From Bhargavaea sp. CC-171006 (GTDB lineage: Bacteria > Bacillota > Bacilli > Bacillales_A > Planococcaceae): a stretch of 64,000 bases of DNA. The stretch spans positions 1-64,000 of the forward strand of contig NZ_QUZH01000015.1 of assembly GCF_009761675.1 (NCBI RefSeq), in the 5' to 3' direction. The notes under the pieces were generated by a model. That model did not search any database. It had not been told where the DNA came from and saw only the letters and a program-made list of their open reading frames with translations. Of this stretch, positions 41,345 through 48,833 are shown one piece after another (positions within the stretch are counted from its first letter, which is position 1; every line of letters starts with the position of its first letter). The translations under genes and the position numbers were made by a program.

Positions 41345-43277
41345 AGAACTCGTTTCATCTGCTCATCGGTTTATTGAATTCGAATATCCAGTATCGGACG
41401 ATGAACTGATATTAAGGGAATCCGAATATGAAGTTTTGAGCCCTAAGAAATTCAACACGAAACGGACAAAAGAGGCTTTCCGTCCATTCAGATTCTCTTT
41501 TCAGGGGAAAGTTTACGAGCTGAGCTTGAACAAATGTACCAATCCCTTGTGCAAAAACTATGGGATGCCCCAAGAGAAATTTGATATCAAGGGAATCCCT
41601 TCCAGATATCGATTGAACAGCAAGAGCAACGAGTCAGCAATTCGATGTAATGAAGAAAAAGTAGACCCTAAATCCCCTCCTACTGGTAACTGCACAACAA
41701 GGGCCTTGTCGAACTGGTCAATTGCAGAGGAAATTGACCGCCTTGTCCGCATCAACCAAGTGAAGCCTGTTGAGGTTGATTATGAATTCCATAAGGACGG
41801 TTGCTCTGTTTCTATGCATACACCTAAAACAGCCCCCAAGTCCTTTTATAAACGAGGAACCAATGTTGCAAAGTCGCAGAAATATCAGTGCAAGACATGC
41901 AAAAAAATCACGTCTGTCCGTCCTAATAAACGGCAGAACGTGACTTTTAATCAAAAGAAAAATGAAATTCTCCCCCGATTTGCTGAACTTATAGTGAATA
42001 AGGTTCCAATTAATCGCTCTTGTGAGATTTTGAAAATCGGGAAAGGGACGTATTATCACAAGCTGGAATGGCTTTATCGCTGTTGCTTGGAGTTTCTGGA
42101 GACTCATGAAACAAAAGCATTACAGAAGAAAGAGTTTCCTGAACTGTGGATTACGACCGATAAGCTCCATTATGCTTTGAACAATGTTCCAAAGAAAGGG
42201 CAAGGGAAGAGTTGGGGCGAGGTGTATGAGGATAGGCAGATGATGACTTTTTTGCTTGCATCCGCCGACAAGAATTCGAGGTATGTCTTCCGTTCGGACA
42301 TTTGCTATGACTGGGATGTTTCTTTGGATGATGTCATCGACCACACGCACAGATTTAAAGATGACCACCTGGCGATTTACCATCAAAGGTTTGCCCGTTT
42401 CGGTGAATATGGCACGGCTCCTATGAAGCCAACTACTAATGACACTCAATCGATGGCTGAATACCGAGAGGAACTTCGCCACTTTGAATTAAGGCGTAAC
42501 TATGTAGACGGCTTGCACGTAAGTCAAACCTACACTGCAATAGCTCACTTTTGGCTCATTCGGCAGATGCTCAACACAGACAGATGGCGATTCATATCTG
42601 ACAGCGACGAATCATTGAAGAAGTCCATCTTCAGTGTCTTTAATGAGGAAATCAGAAGCAAAATGGCCCATTACTTCCTCTGCATGACCGTTAAGAATCT
42701 GACTCGTGGACAGGCAAAGAGTGCCTATCATTCCGCCATTGGTTCCTTGAAGGAATGGTCCGAAGCCAAAGGCTATGACTCAAAAAACTTAGAGATGATG
42801 GCCATTTGGTACTTGGAAGATCAATTAAAGCAACACAAATTCCAAGAGCAGCATGTCGCTCCTAATGGTGAAGTGTACTACACACAATTGAAAAACCGAA
42901 TTGACCATCCCATTCCCTCGCTTGACCGAGGCTACCGCAAACTGGATGTTCTAACCGATTTGAATCATTTGAATGAGAACGCCCTCGCCAAAATCCTAAT
43001 TAACGTGAACGACAACGCGGTGAATGCTTTCTTTCAAACGGTACGTAGGAGAATCTCTATGTTGGAAAGACCCCTTACCACGGCAAGGGGGGATGGGAAG
43101 AGCTATATTTATGCCAACTTCAATCCAAAGTACGCTCAGATGGCCATCACGATTTTGAGAACTTACTACAACTTCTGTCTAACCTATAAAACGGGCAAGA
43201 AAGAACAAACACCTGCCCAAGCATTGGGTATTACGGATAAAAAGTTCGAATGGTACGACATCATATACAAACGTTAG
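41334..43277 (+). CDS. Large zinc-finger transposase (IS1-like in layout)
   Basis: A 647-residue protein. Near the N-terminus lies a Cys pair (NKCTNPLCKNYG, residues 68 and 73) and later a second (YQCKTCKK), followed by KVPINRSCEILKIGKGTYYHKLEWLY, a helix-turn-helix like that after the zinc finger of IS1-type transposases. A candidate first catalytic Asp is in WITTDKLHYAL (Asp276). The ending YYNFCLTYKTGKKEQTPAQALGI is the familiar transposase tail. It is much longer than IS1 (about 230 residues). I place it only as a DDE-type transposase; the family may be undescribed or one I do not recall. Confidence 0.85.
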   Translation: MIYKELVSSAHRFIEFEYPVSDDELILRESEYEVLSPKKFNTKRTKEAFRPFRFSFQGKVYELSLNKCTNPLCKNYGMPQEKFDIKGIPSRYRLNSKSNESAIRCNEEKVDPKSPPTGNCTTRALSNWSIAEEIDRLVRINQVKPVEVDYEFHKDGCSVSMHTPKTAPKSFYKRGTNVAKSQKYQCKTCKKITSVRPNKRQNVTFNQKKNEILPRFAELIVNKVPINRSCEILKIGKGTYYHKLEWLYRCCLEFLETHETKALQKKEFPELWITTDKLHYALNNVPKKGQGKSWGEVYEDRQMMTFLLASADKNSRYVFRSDICYDWDVSLDDVIDHTHRFKDDHLAIYHQRFARFGEYGTAPMKPTTNDTQSMAEYREELRHFELRRNYVDGLHVSQTYTAIAHFWLIRQMLNTDRWRFISDSDESLKKSIFSVFNEEIRSKMAHYFLCMTVKNLTRGQAKSAYHSAIGSLKEWSEAKGYDSKNLEMMAIWYLEDQLKQHKFQEQHVAPNGEVYYTQLKNRIDHPIPSLDRGYRKLDVLTDLNHLNENALAKILINVNDNAVNAFFQTVRRRISMLERPLTTARGDGKSYIYANFNPKYAQMAITILRTYYNFCLTYKTGKKEQTPAQALGITDKKFEWYDIIYKR

Positions 43278-43293
43278 TTTTTGTTAGGAAAAA

Positions 43294-43318
43294 ACACCCA
43301 TTATTAGGTGCTTTTTCA
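43294..43318 (+). terminator. Terminator of the transposase operon
   Basis: CACC, loop CATTATTA, GGTGC then TTTTT, about 20 bases after the transposase stop. It resembles the other GCACCC hairpins in the element. Confidence 0.65.
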
Positions 43319-43353
43319 CTTTGTAGTTCAATTAAATTGATCATTTAAGGTTA

Positions 43354-43803
43354 TTAAAAAGGTGTATACTTAATTAATTCCCATTCCAAGTCTTCGCTTT
43401 CCAATCTCATATCAATTGGATTTGTTAATCGTTCAGTCATTAAATACCTTTTTGACCCAATTACTACATTTTGTGAATCAAAACCTATTTCATAGGTCTC
43501 TTTATCAGTTTTAATTACTAAAGTTTTGGTAATGTGCGGTAGGTTTTTTAACGAGGCCCTCTTTAATCTAAGTTGATCAGACAAAATCGTATTGATCACT
43601 TTCTGATCCTTTATCTCTGCATAAACAGTTTCACCTAGGAATGGGACATCTCCATAGACTGATATTTGCTCAACCTCTTCGTCCTCGCTTATTAAATCTG
43701 TGATTAATTCTTCGAAGCTTGTTTTCTTAGAATAATCATAAAGAAAGTAACCAGTGATAATAATTGCTATTGTAATACCGACAACGGTTCTCTTTTTATT
43801 CAT
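43354..43803 (-). CDS. Membrane-anchored hypothetical protein (cargo)
   Basis: A 149-residue protein with a single N-terminal helix (residues 5-25, VVGITIAIIITGYFLY) and an external mixed domain rich in Glu and Lys. AGGAGGAGGATTT precedes the ATG. No family was recognised; the type of small anchored protein is common in Bacillus accessory DNA. It has its own minus-strand orientation, against the transposase. Confidence 0.75.
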   Translation of the reverse strand: MNKKRTVVGITIAIIITGYFLYDYSKKTSFEELITDLISEDEEVEQISVYGDVPFLGETVYAEIKDQKVINTILSDQLRLKRASLKNLPHITKTLVIKTDKETYEIGFDSQNVVIGSKRYLMTERLTNPIDMRLESEDLEWELIKYTPF

Positions 43804-43882
43804 AAATCCTCCTCCTCGAAAAATGCACTCTGCTTATTATGTGTTCCTACTGCCAACCTGAGTGCTAAGCCTCCAGAATATT

Positions 43883-43906
43883 AGCATCCATTTCGGGTGC
43901 TTTTTT
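43883..43906 (+). terminator. GCACCC-type hairpin
   Basis: AGCATCCA, loop TTTC, GGGTGCT then TTTTT, oriented to the plus strand although both neighbouring genes are on the minus strand. It may be a remnant of a lost plus-strand gene. Confidence 0.55.
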
Positions 43907-43976
43907 GCTTTTGTGGAGCCCGTTAATGAGTAGGTAACTCCACTATCGGATTACATAGAGAGTTTTCCTATTACTT

Positions 43977-44555
43977 TTAATATCTAAATTGGATCCATTC
44001 AGTTTCTTTCGGAAAATCTTCTCGTGAAAGGATCCCGCCAGTTATTAATTGATGATAGGAAGTGATAGTCCCATCATGGGAAACGATGAATACTCTACCA
44101 TTATCCACCGTTTTACATTTTGAAAGAAAACCCCTTGCTAAAATTTCAAAGGTTCGTTCATCCATAGTATTTATTCCAATTTCCCATAATTCCATGGAGT
44201 TTCCTTTATCGTCATACTCAAGGTCTGGATATTCATTTTTGATTCTGTCTAATTCAAGAATCCTATCACATGGTAGTGTTTTTTTATGAGGATGAATAGG
44301 GAACATTCGCGGAGATACTAATGGGCTAACAACCATACGACAATTACTATTCCCGCAAAAAATAAGAGCTGTTTCCAAGGTTCTTCGAGTTGGGCTAATT
44401 ATAATGATATCTTTCTCATTTAAGAGAAACTGATCTTTTAATAGTCTTGCTTGATCACGTCCTAATGAAGTCAACGCTGGATCGCAATGTTGTAAACTTT
44501 TGGGCATGTCCATTGTATGTTCCCCTTGGCCATGTCGAATAAATATTAATTCCAT
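43977..44555 (-). CDS. Histidine phosphatase family protein (cargo)
   Basis: A 192-residue phosphoglycerate-mutase-like protein with RHGQGEHT (residues 7-14, phospho-His in RHG), SPTRRTLETALIF and the second His in VFIVSHDGTITSYHQL. It is unrelated in detail to the host enzyme at 34001. A GTG one codon earlier is possible; the ribosome site is weak (GGTGATGTG). Substrate unknown. Confidence 0.85.
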   Translation of the reverse strand: MELIFIRHGQGEHTMDMPKSLQHCDPALTSLGRDQARLLKDQFLLNEKDIIIISPTRRTLETALIFCGNSNCRMVVSPLVSPRMFPIHPHKKTLPCDRILELDRIKNEYPDLEYDDKGNSMELWEIGINTMDERTFEILARGFLSKCKTVDNGRVFIVSHDGTITSYHQLITGGILSREDFPKETEWIQFRY

Positions 44556-44620
44556 CACATCACCAACTCACTTGAAATTCATTTTTCTTGAACATGGGTA
44601 AGTGAAAACTGCACACAAGA

Positions 44621-44938
44621 TTAATGATTAATTTCCTTCATTAAGATGCCCTTGACCAAGCTTATTATCCCCAATAAAAATAGTATAGGAAACAAGAACA
44701 TTGGATAAATCACGACTGCCCACCCTGTATTCTCCACCGTTCCAAATGCATAAAGACCACTAATCAACCAAGAAAAAGCAGGAGCGATAATTAACATCAA
44801 AGTTAATCCCCAAACAATACTTTTCCTTTTCTCCGTTTTTTGTTTATTTAAAACGTAAGCAGATGTTATGCCTATAATCAAGATTAATAAAGGTATTACT
44901 ATTTTAACAATCATCTTCCCCAGCCTCTCATCGGTCAT
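44621..44938 (-). CDS. Three-helix membrane protein (cargo)
   Basis: A 105-residue protein with three hydrophobic helices (about residues 9-30, 42-65 and 74-97) and few loops. A start at ATG 44914 with GAGAGG upstream would shorten it by eight residues. It lies 65 bp upstream of the phosphatase gene and may be cotranscribed with it. Family unknown. Confidence 0.7.
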   Translation of the reverse strand: MTDERLGKMIVKIVIPLLILIIGITSAYVLNKQKTEKRKSIVWGLTLMLIIAPAFSWLISGLYAFGTVENTGWAVVIYPMFLFPILFLLGIISLVKGILMKEINH

Positions 44939-45226
44939 TTATTACCACGCTAATAAGCCGACTCAAAATTTCCGACTCCACCTTATTTCATATCGGCATT
45001 TATTGTCTCGCAAGAGCAGTTTAAATAATTTTTTTATCAGCAGCATATAATGTATCCATTACTTGAAAAGTGCCCGACAAGTGTTCAGAGGATAGTCGTT
45101 TCTTTAAAGTATTCAATTTTAATTTTTAAAATTCCTTTCTTCTCCATCGATTTGAGTTTTAATAGCGAATTGGATTAACCTTATTTGCAGGTAAAAATCC
45201 ACTTAAAGAAGTGAAGGGAGTATACA

Positions 45227-45727
45227 TTGTCCAAAAAGAAAATTCTCACTTTATTTCTAATTCTCTGCTTCATTGGATGGCAAACCGTCAAAGCATTTCA
45301 ACAAACGGGTATAGAAAATCACTATCACGAGTTAGGTTACAAGTCTGTTTCGCAGGCAATTCAGGAAGCTGAATTTTTTTATGGAACAAATATAAAGTTA
45401 CCAGAATTACCGCCTTTAGAATTTACCCATTCATTCGGAAGATTCAGTGAAGAGCACGAAAACCTTGAAATTGAATTCTTGAATGAGAAAAAACGTTTTA
45501 ATTACATTATAAACATTATGCCTAGTGAAATTAGAATGAACACGCTTGGGTATACTAAAATATCCTTAGAGGATGGGACACAAGCATATTATTCATCTTC
45601 AGGAACGGATCATAAAGTAATGGTCTTTATTTTTGAAAAGAACAACTGGATATATATGTTAAGTATTGAGGAAGCTCTGTTAGATAATCCATTGCAAACA
45701 CTGGCGGATGTTGCAAATTCACTTTAA
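45227..45727 (+). CDS. Secreted or anchored hypothetical protein (cargo)
   Basis: A 166-residue protein starting at TTG 45227, with AAGGGAG six bases upstream. Residues 5-23 form a signal or anchor helix. The remainder is an external beta-rich domain with IEDG-like loop (KISLEDGTQAYYSS) and a WIYMLSIEE strand, reminiscent of the DUF4367 group but not firmly placed. It is the last gene of the element. Confidence 0.75.
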   Translation: MSKKKILTLFLILCFIGWQTVKAFQQTGIENHYHELGYKSVSQAIQEAEFFYGTNIKLPELPPLEFTHSFGRFSEEHENLEIEFLNEKKRFNYIINIMPSEIRMNTLGYTKISLEDGTQAYYSSSGTDHKVMVFIFEKNNWIYMLSIEEALLDNPLQTLADVANSL

Positions 45728-45882
45728 CGTCTTTAAACGCAAGTGAAAATAAAGTGGTTAGGACAAGATGATTCGGCAGGCAACCGAATCTATTACAAAT
45801 TCGAGTAATACACAACCAGCCACCAAACCCCATGACACGGTTTGATGGCTGTTTCATTTATTCAATCCTACAGTTCCAGTTG

Positions 45883-45905
45883 AAGCACCCATTATGGGTG
45901 CTTTT
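45883..45905 (+). terminator. GCACCC-type terminator
   Basis: AGCACCC, loop ATTAT, GGGTGCT then TTTTCGCTTT. It follows the secreted-protein gene by 150 bp. Confidence 0.7.
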
Positions 45906-45982
45906 CGCTTTGCAAAAAAAAGTAATTGAGTGATCTCCTAAAGAACCGCTGGTTACTGTGCTAATGAGCGTTTCTAATCATC

Positions 45983-46007
45983 AAAAAAAGCACCCATCTG
46001 GGTGCTT
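45983..46007 (-). terminator. GCACCC-type terminator facing the interior
   Basis: AGCACCC, short loop, GGGTGCT with TTTTTTT on the minus strand. It would stop host transcription entering from the right end. Confidence 0.65.
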
Positions 46008-46063
46008 AAAACGATGTTAATGTCTAGCTAAAACGTCTGCTAATTGCTATGCCGATTCGCCTG

Positions 46064-46089
46064 TTTGCACCACTCAACTGAACGGGTTA
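46064..46089 (-). repeat. Right terminal inverted repeat
   Basis: Read inwards on the minus strand: TAACCCGTTCAGTTG, then A, then GTGGTGCAAA; 25 of 26 bases equal the left end. Confidence 0.93.
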
Positions 46090-46099
46090 GTCCGCGATG
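46090..46099. repeat. Target-site duplication, right copy
   Basis: GTCCGCGATG, identical to 40810-40819, directly abuts the right inverted repeat and ends one base before the stop codon of the next gene. Confidence 0.92.
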
Positions 46100-46384
46100 T
46101 CATGCGTCTTTATTGTTGCGGCAGTATTCGAGGACCTCTTGTTCCTCGTCTTCTTCAAGCTCAAAGCCCATCGCCTTGCCGGTGGCGGCTTCGATGAAGT
46201 CGTAGGTCGCGATCCATTCGCGGCCGTCGTGCTCGGCGAAGATGGCGCGGAGTTTCACGCCGCCTTCCGTGTACAGCTCGTCCTCTTCTTCGATGTCGAG
46301 TTCCAGGAAGAACTCATAGCGGTCCCCTTCAATGATTCCCGTAGGGTCGTTCAGCAGTTCGACCGTGTGGCCCGTGATTTCCAT
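46100..46384 (-). CDS. Small conserved acidic protein (DUF6509-like)
   Basis: A 94-residue acidic protein: MEITGHTVELLNDPTGIIEG, then ERYEFFLELDIEEEDELYTE-type strands and EEDEEQEVLEYC at the end. It looks like the small Bacillales family DUF6509, sometimes misnamed pullulanase. ATG 46384 has GGAAGG nine bases upstream; ATG 46393 is an alternative. The transposon is inserted directly behind its stop codon and has moved its terminator 5.3 kb away. Confidence 0.75.
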   Translation of the reverse strand: MEITGHTVELLNDPTGIIEGDRYEFFLELDIEEEDELYTEGGVKLRAIFAEHDGREWIATYDFIEAATGKAMGFELEEDEEQEVLEYCRNNKDA

Positions 46385-46532
46385 GTGCAACATCCTTCCG
46401 TTCCTTGTTGGTGGTTATATTATACCCGAGAGGAGCGCCAGGGACGCGGGGAAATCGAATTTATGCGTTGTTAATAGTTTGTTCATATCTGTCCCTTAAA
46501 GTGGAGTCAACAGAAGCAAGGAGGAAATGCAG

Positions 46533-47960
46533 ATGACCAATCATCAAAACGGCCCGGAACCCGGCGATCAGCATCATTCCATCAATGAAGCCAATCACAA
46601 TCCGTCAGAACCGGATATCCGCGAACAGGAGTGGCAGCACGGCGAGGATGGGGTGCCCGAGCATCTTCCGGAAGAACTCAGTACCGGGGAAACACGTGAG
46701 GAAGCCTACCGTTCCGACATGCCCGGAGCCGCAGAAGAGCCTGTGGCCCCAGTGCAGGCGCGTGGTGGCCGCGAGAAGAAAAAGCGTGGCGGCGCCGGCT
46801 GGCTTCAGGCGCTCGGCGGCGGGGTCGCTGGCTCTGTCCTGACACTCGCCATTGCCGTGCCGCTTCTTGGCGGAGATCCCGGCGAAACGAACCCGCCGGC
46901 AGAGAGCGGACTGCAGTCTGAATCGCAGCAGCAGTCTTCGGGTGCGGTGACAAAAGTGTCGACGGACGGGTCGCTTGCCGACATGGTCGAGCAGGTGTCC
47001 GGCTCCATCGTCGGCGTAGTGAACTACCAGCAGCAACAGCAGCGTAACCCATTCGGCGGCTCCGGCGGCGGCCAGACGGCTCCTGCCGGCACCGGCTCCG
47101 GTGTCGTCATCAAGAAAGACGATCAGTCGGCTTACATCGTGACGAACAACCACGTAGTGGAGGGGGCATCCAAGCTTGAAGTCTCCCTGTCCGACGGTGA
47201 GCATGCCGAGGCGGAACTGGTCGGGGCGGATGCGCTGAGCGACCTCGCCGTCGTCAAGGTTGACGCCAAACTGGTGGATGCTGAACCGCTGGCATTCGGC
47301 GATTCGGATGCGCTCCGTGCGGGCGACTCGGTCGTCGCAATCGGCAACCCGCTCGGCCTTGAACTGTCCCGCTCCGTGACGGAAGGGATCGTAAGTGCGA
47401 CCGACCGTTCAATCAGTGTCGACACCTCTGCCGGCGAATGGGAGATGAACGTCATCCAGACTGATGCCGCCATCAACCAGGGCAACTCCGGCGGCGCGCT
47501 CGTCAACATGAACGGTGAAGTGATCGGCATCAACAGCCTGAAGATCGGCGGCTCCGGCGTGGAAGGCCTCGGATTTGCCATCCCGTCCAATGATGTCGTG
47601 CCGCTCGTCGAGGAAATGATGGAATCCGGTCAAGTCGAGCGTCCTTACGCCGGCATCTCGATGTATGACATCGCCCAGATTCCGCGTGGTGAACTCGACG
47701 GGCTGCCGAACGACATTTCCAAGGGCGTCTATATTGCCGGCGTGGACCCTCAGGGTGCTGCGGCAAAAGGCGGCATCAAGGAAGGTGACGTCATTACTGC
47801 CATCGACGGTGAGGAGATTGAGGACGGCCAGGCACTGCGGCGCTACCTCTACTCCAAGCTGGAGGTTGGCGACCAGGCCGTGTTCACCGTCTACCATGAC
47901 GGCAAGAAAACAGAAATCCCGGTCACGCTCGGATCGAATAAAGCCTCTTCCCCTTCCTGA
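46533..47960 (+). CDS. htrA: HtrA/DegP-type membrane serine protease (S1C)
   Basis: A 475-residue protease with an acidic cytoplasmic N-terminus (about 85 residues), one membrane helix (GWLQALGGGVAGSVLTLAIAVPLL), a low-complexity Gln/Ser linker, a trypsin-like domain and a C-terminal PDZ domain. The catalytic triad lies in TNNHVVEGA (His), SDLAVVKVD (Asp) and GNSGGALVN (Ser). It degrades misfolded proteins at the outer face of the membrane. ATG 46533 has AAGGAGG eight bases ahead. A two-component system follows, as CssRS lies near htrB in B. subtilis, though these regulators look closer to another type. Confidence 0.95.
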   Translation: MTNHQNGPEPGDQHHSINEANHNPSEPDIREQEWQHGEDGVPEHLPEELSTGETREEAYRSDMPGAAEEPVAPVQARGGREKKKRGGAGWLQALGGGVAGSVLTLAIAVPLLGGDPGETNPPAESGLQSESQQQSSGAVTKVSTDGSLADMVEQVSGSIVGVVNYQQQQQRNPFGGSGGGQTAPAGTGSGVVIKKDDQSAYIVTNNHVVEGASKLEVSLSDGEHAEAELVGADALSDLAVVKVDAKLVDAEPLAFGDSDALRAGDSVVAIGNPLGLELSRSVTEGIVSATDRSISVDTSAGEWEMNVIQTDAAINQGNSGGALVNMNGEVIGINSLKIGGSGVEGLGFAIPSNDVVPLVEEMMESGQVERPYAGISMYDIAQIPRGELDGLPNDISKGVYIAGVDPQGAAAKGGIKEGDVITAIDGEEIEDGQALRRYLYSKLEVGDQAVFTVYHDGKKTEIPVTLGSNKASSPS

Positions 47961-47971
47961 TGGGGATGTGC

Positions 47972-48000
47972 CCGCCGGCTGATGTCCGGCGGGTTTTATT
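47972..48000 (+). terminator. Terminator of the htrA gene
   Basis: CCCGCCGG, loop CTGATGT, CCGGCGGG then TTTTATT. Confidence 0.9.
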
Positions 48001-48015
48001 ATGGATGCCTTAAAG

Positions 48016-48072
48016 TATTGAGACATTCGCATGTAGTATCGGGATATTCGACAGTCTAAATTGAGAAACCCC
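48016..48072. repeat. Weak tandem repeat of about 21 bp
   Basis: TATTGAGACATTCG (48016) and TATCGGGATATTCG (48037) match at 11 of 14 bases, 21 bp apart; AATTGAGA at 48059 may be a third unit. It lies in the leader or promoter region of the response-regulator gene. Confidence 0.4.
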
Positions 48073-48143
48073 ATTTTGCAGGCCAACAGAAGCTTTGATT
48101 ATACTGAAAGGAGAAATAACCGATGGGAAAGGAGGCGGATGCG

Positions 48144-48833
48144 GTGAAGATTCTCGTCATTGAAGACAGTGAGAGTGTGGCGTCGATGATCGGGATGTTT
48201 TTCTCGAAGGAAGGGATTGACGGGACGTTCATCATGGACGGTGACGCAGGCTACCGGGAGGCGATGACCGGCGAGTACGACTGCCTGATCATCGACTGGA
48301 TGCTTCCGGGAATGGACGGCGTGACAATCTGCCGGAAAGTGCGGGAAGCCGGACAGGATTTGCCGATCATCATGCTGACGGCGAAGACGGCCGAGGAAGA
48401 CCAGGTGACGGGGCTCGAGACTGGAGCCGATGATTATGTGACGAAGCCGTTCAGCCCGGCAGCGCTCCTGGCCCGGATCCGCGCCGTGACCCGCCGCTAC
48501 GGGAAGCAGACGCAGCCGGAAGAGGACGGCCTGATCCGGACCCGGCATTTCCTGATCAATGAGAAAACGCGGGAAGTGCGCCTTGACGGAGAGCCGCTTG
48601 CCGGCCTCACCCCGAAGGAGTTCGATTTGCTCGCCCACTTCGCCCGTCACCCGAAGCAGGTCTTTTCCCGAGAGCAGCTCATTGAAAGTGTATGGGGATA
48701 CGGGTTCTACGGCGATGACCGGACTGTTGATGTCCATGTGAAACGGCTCCGCTCCAAGACGGAATCGAGCCGAAGACAGTTTTTCCATACAGTATGGGGC
48801 GTCGGCTACCGGTTCGAGGAGACGGACGGATGA
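48144..48833 (+). CDS. OmpR/PhoB-family response regulator
   Basis: A 229-residue regulator starting at GTG 48144, which has AAAGGAGG eight bases upstream; the earlier ATG (48123) lacks a site. The receiver has KILVIEDSES, Asp in CLIIDWMLPGMDG and the conserved TAK and KPF motifs. The winged-helix domain shows LTPKEFDLLAHFARHPKQVFSREQLIESVWG and VDVHVKRLRSK, ending GVGYRFEE. It overlaps the kinase gene by four bases. Target genes are not visible, but htrA just upstream is a candidate. Confidence 0.94.
   Translation: MKILVIEDSESVASMIGMFFSKEGIDGTFIMDGDAGYREAMTGEYDCLIIDWMLPGMDGVTICRKVREAGQDLPIIMLTAKTAEEDQVTGLETGADDYVTKPFSPAALLARIRAVTRRYGKQTQPEEDGLIRTRHFLINEKTREVRLDGEPLAGLTPKEFDLLAHFARHPKQVFSREQLIESVWGYGFYGDDRTVDVHVKRLRSKTESSRRQFFHTVWGVGYRFEETDG

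Larger units (their letters stand above)
45728..46063. other. Right part of the element without a gene
   Basis: About 340 bp with three hairpins: one around 45818-45853 (AGCCACCAAAC with GTTTGATGGCT), a plus-strand terminator at 45883-45905 (AGCACCC, ATTAT, GGGTGCT, TTTT), and a minus-strand one at 45983-46007 (AGCACCC, ATCT, GGGTGCT after an A-run). Two iteron-like units lie at 46026 and 46038. Confidence 0.7.
40820..46089. mobile_element. Complete 5,270-bp transposable element with cargo
   Basis: Both ends carry a 26-bp inverted repeat differing at one base, and the element is flanked by a perfect 10-bp direct repeat. Inside are a terminator facing inwards at the left end, a promoter with a palindromic operator, eight iterons, an RHH-like regulator gene, a transposase gene and four passenger genes (two membrane-anchored proteins, a histidine phosphatase, a secreted protein). 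The cargo is AT-rich compared with the host DNA. The intact ends, clean duplication and intact transposase frame point to recent arrival. Passenger genes look like ordinary Bacillus genes of unknown benefit. Confidence 0.93.

Noticed and set aside
48123-48143. ATG 48123 as start of the response regulator
   Set aside because: The AAAGGAGG ribosome site lies inside the proposed seven-codon extension and points to GTG 48144, where the receiver domain begins.
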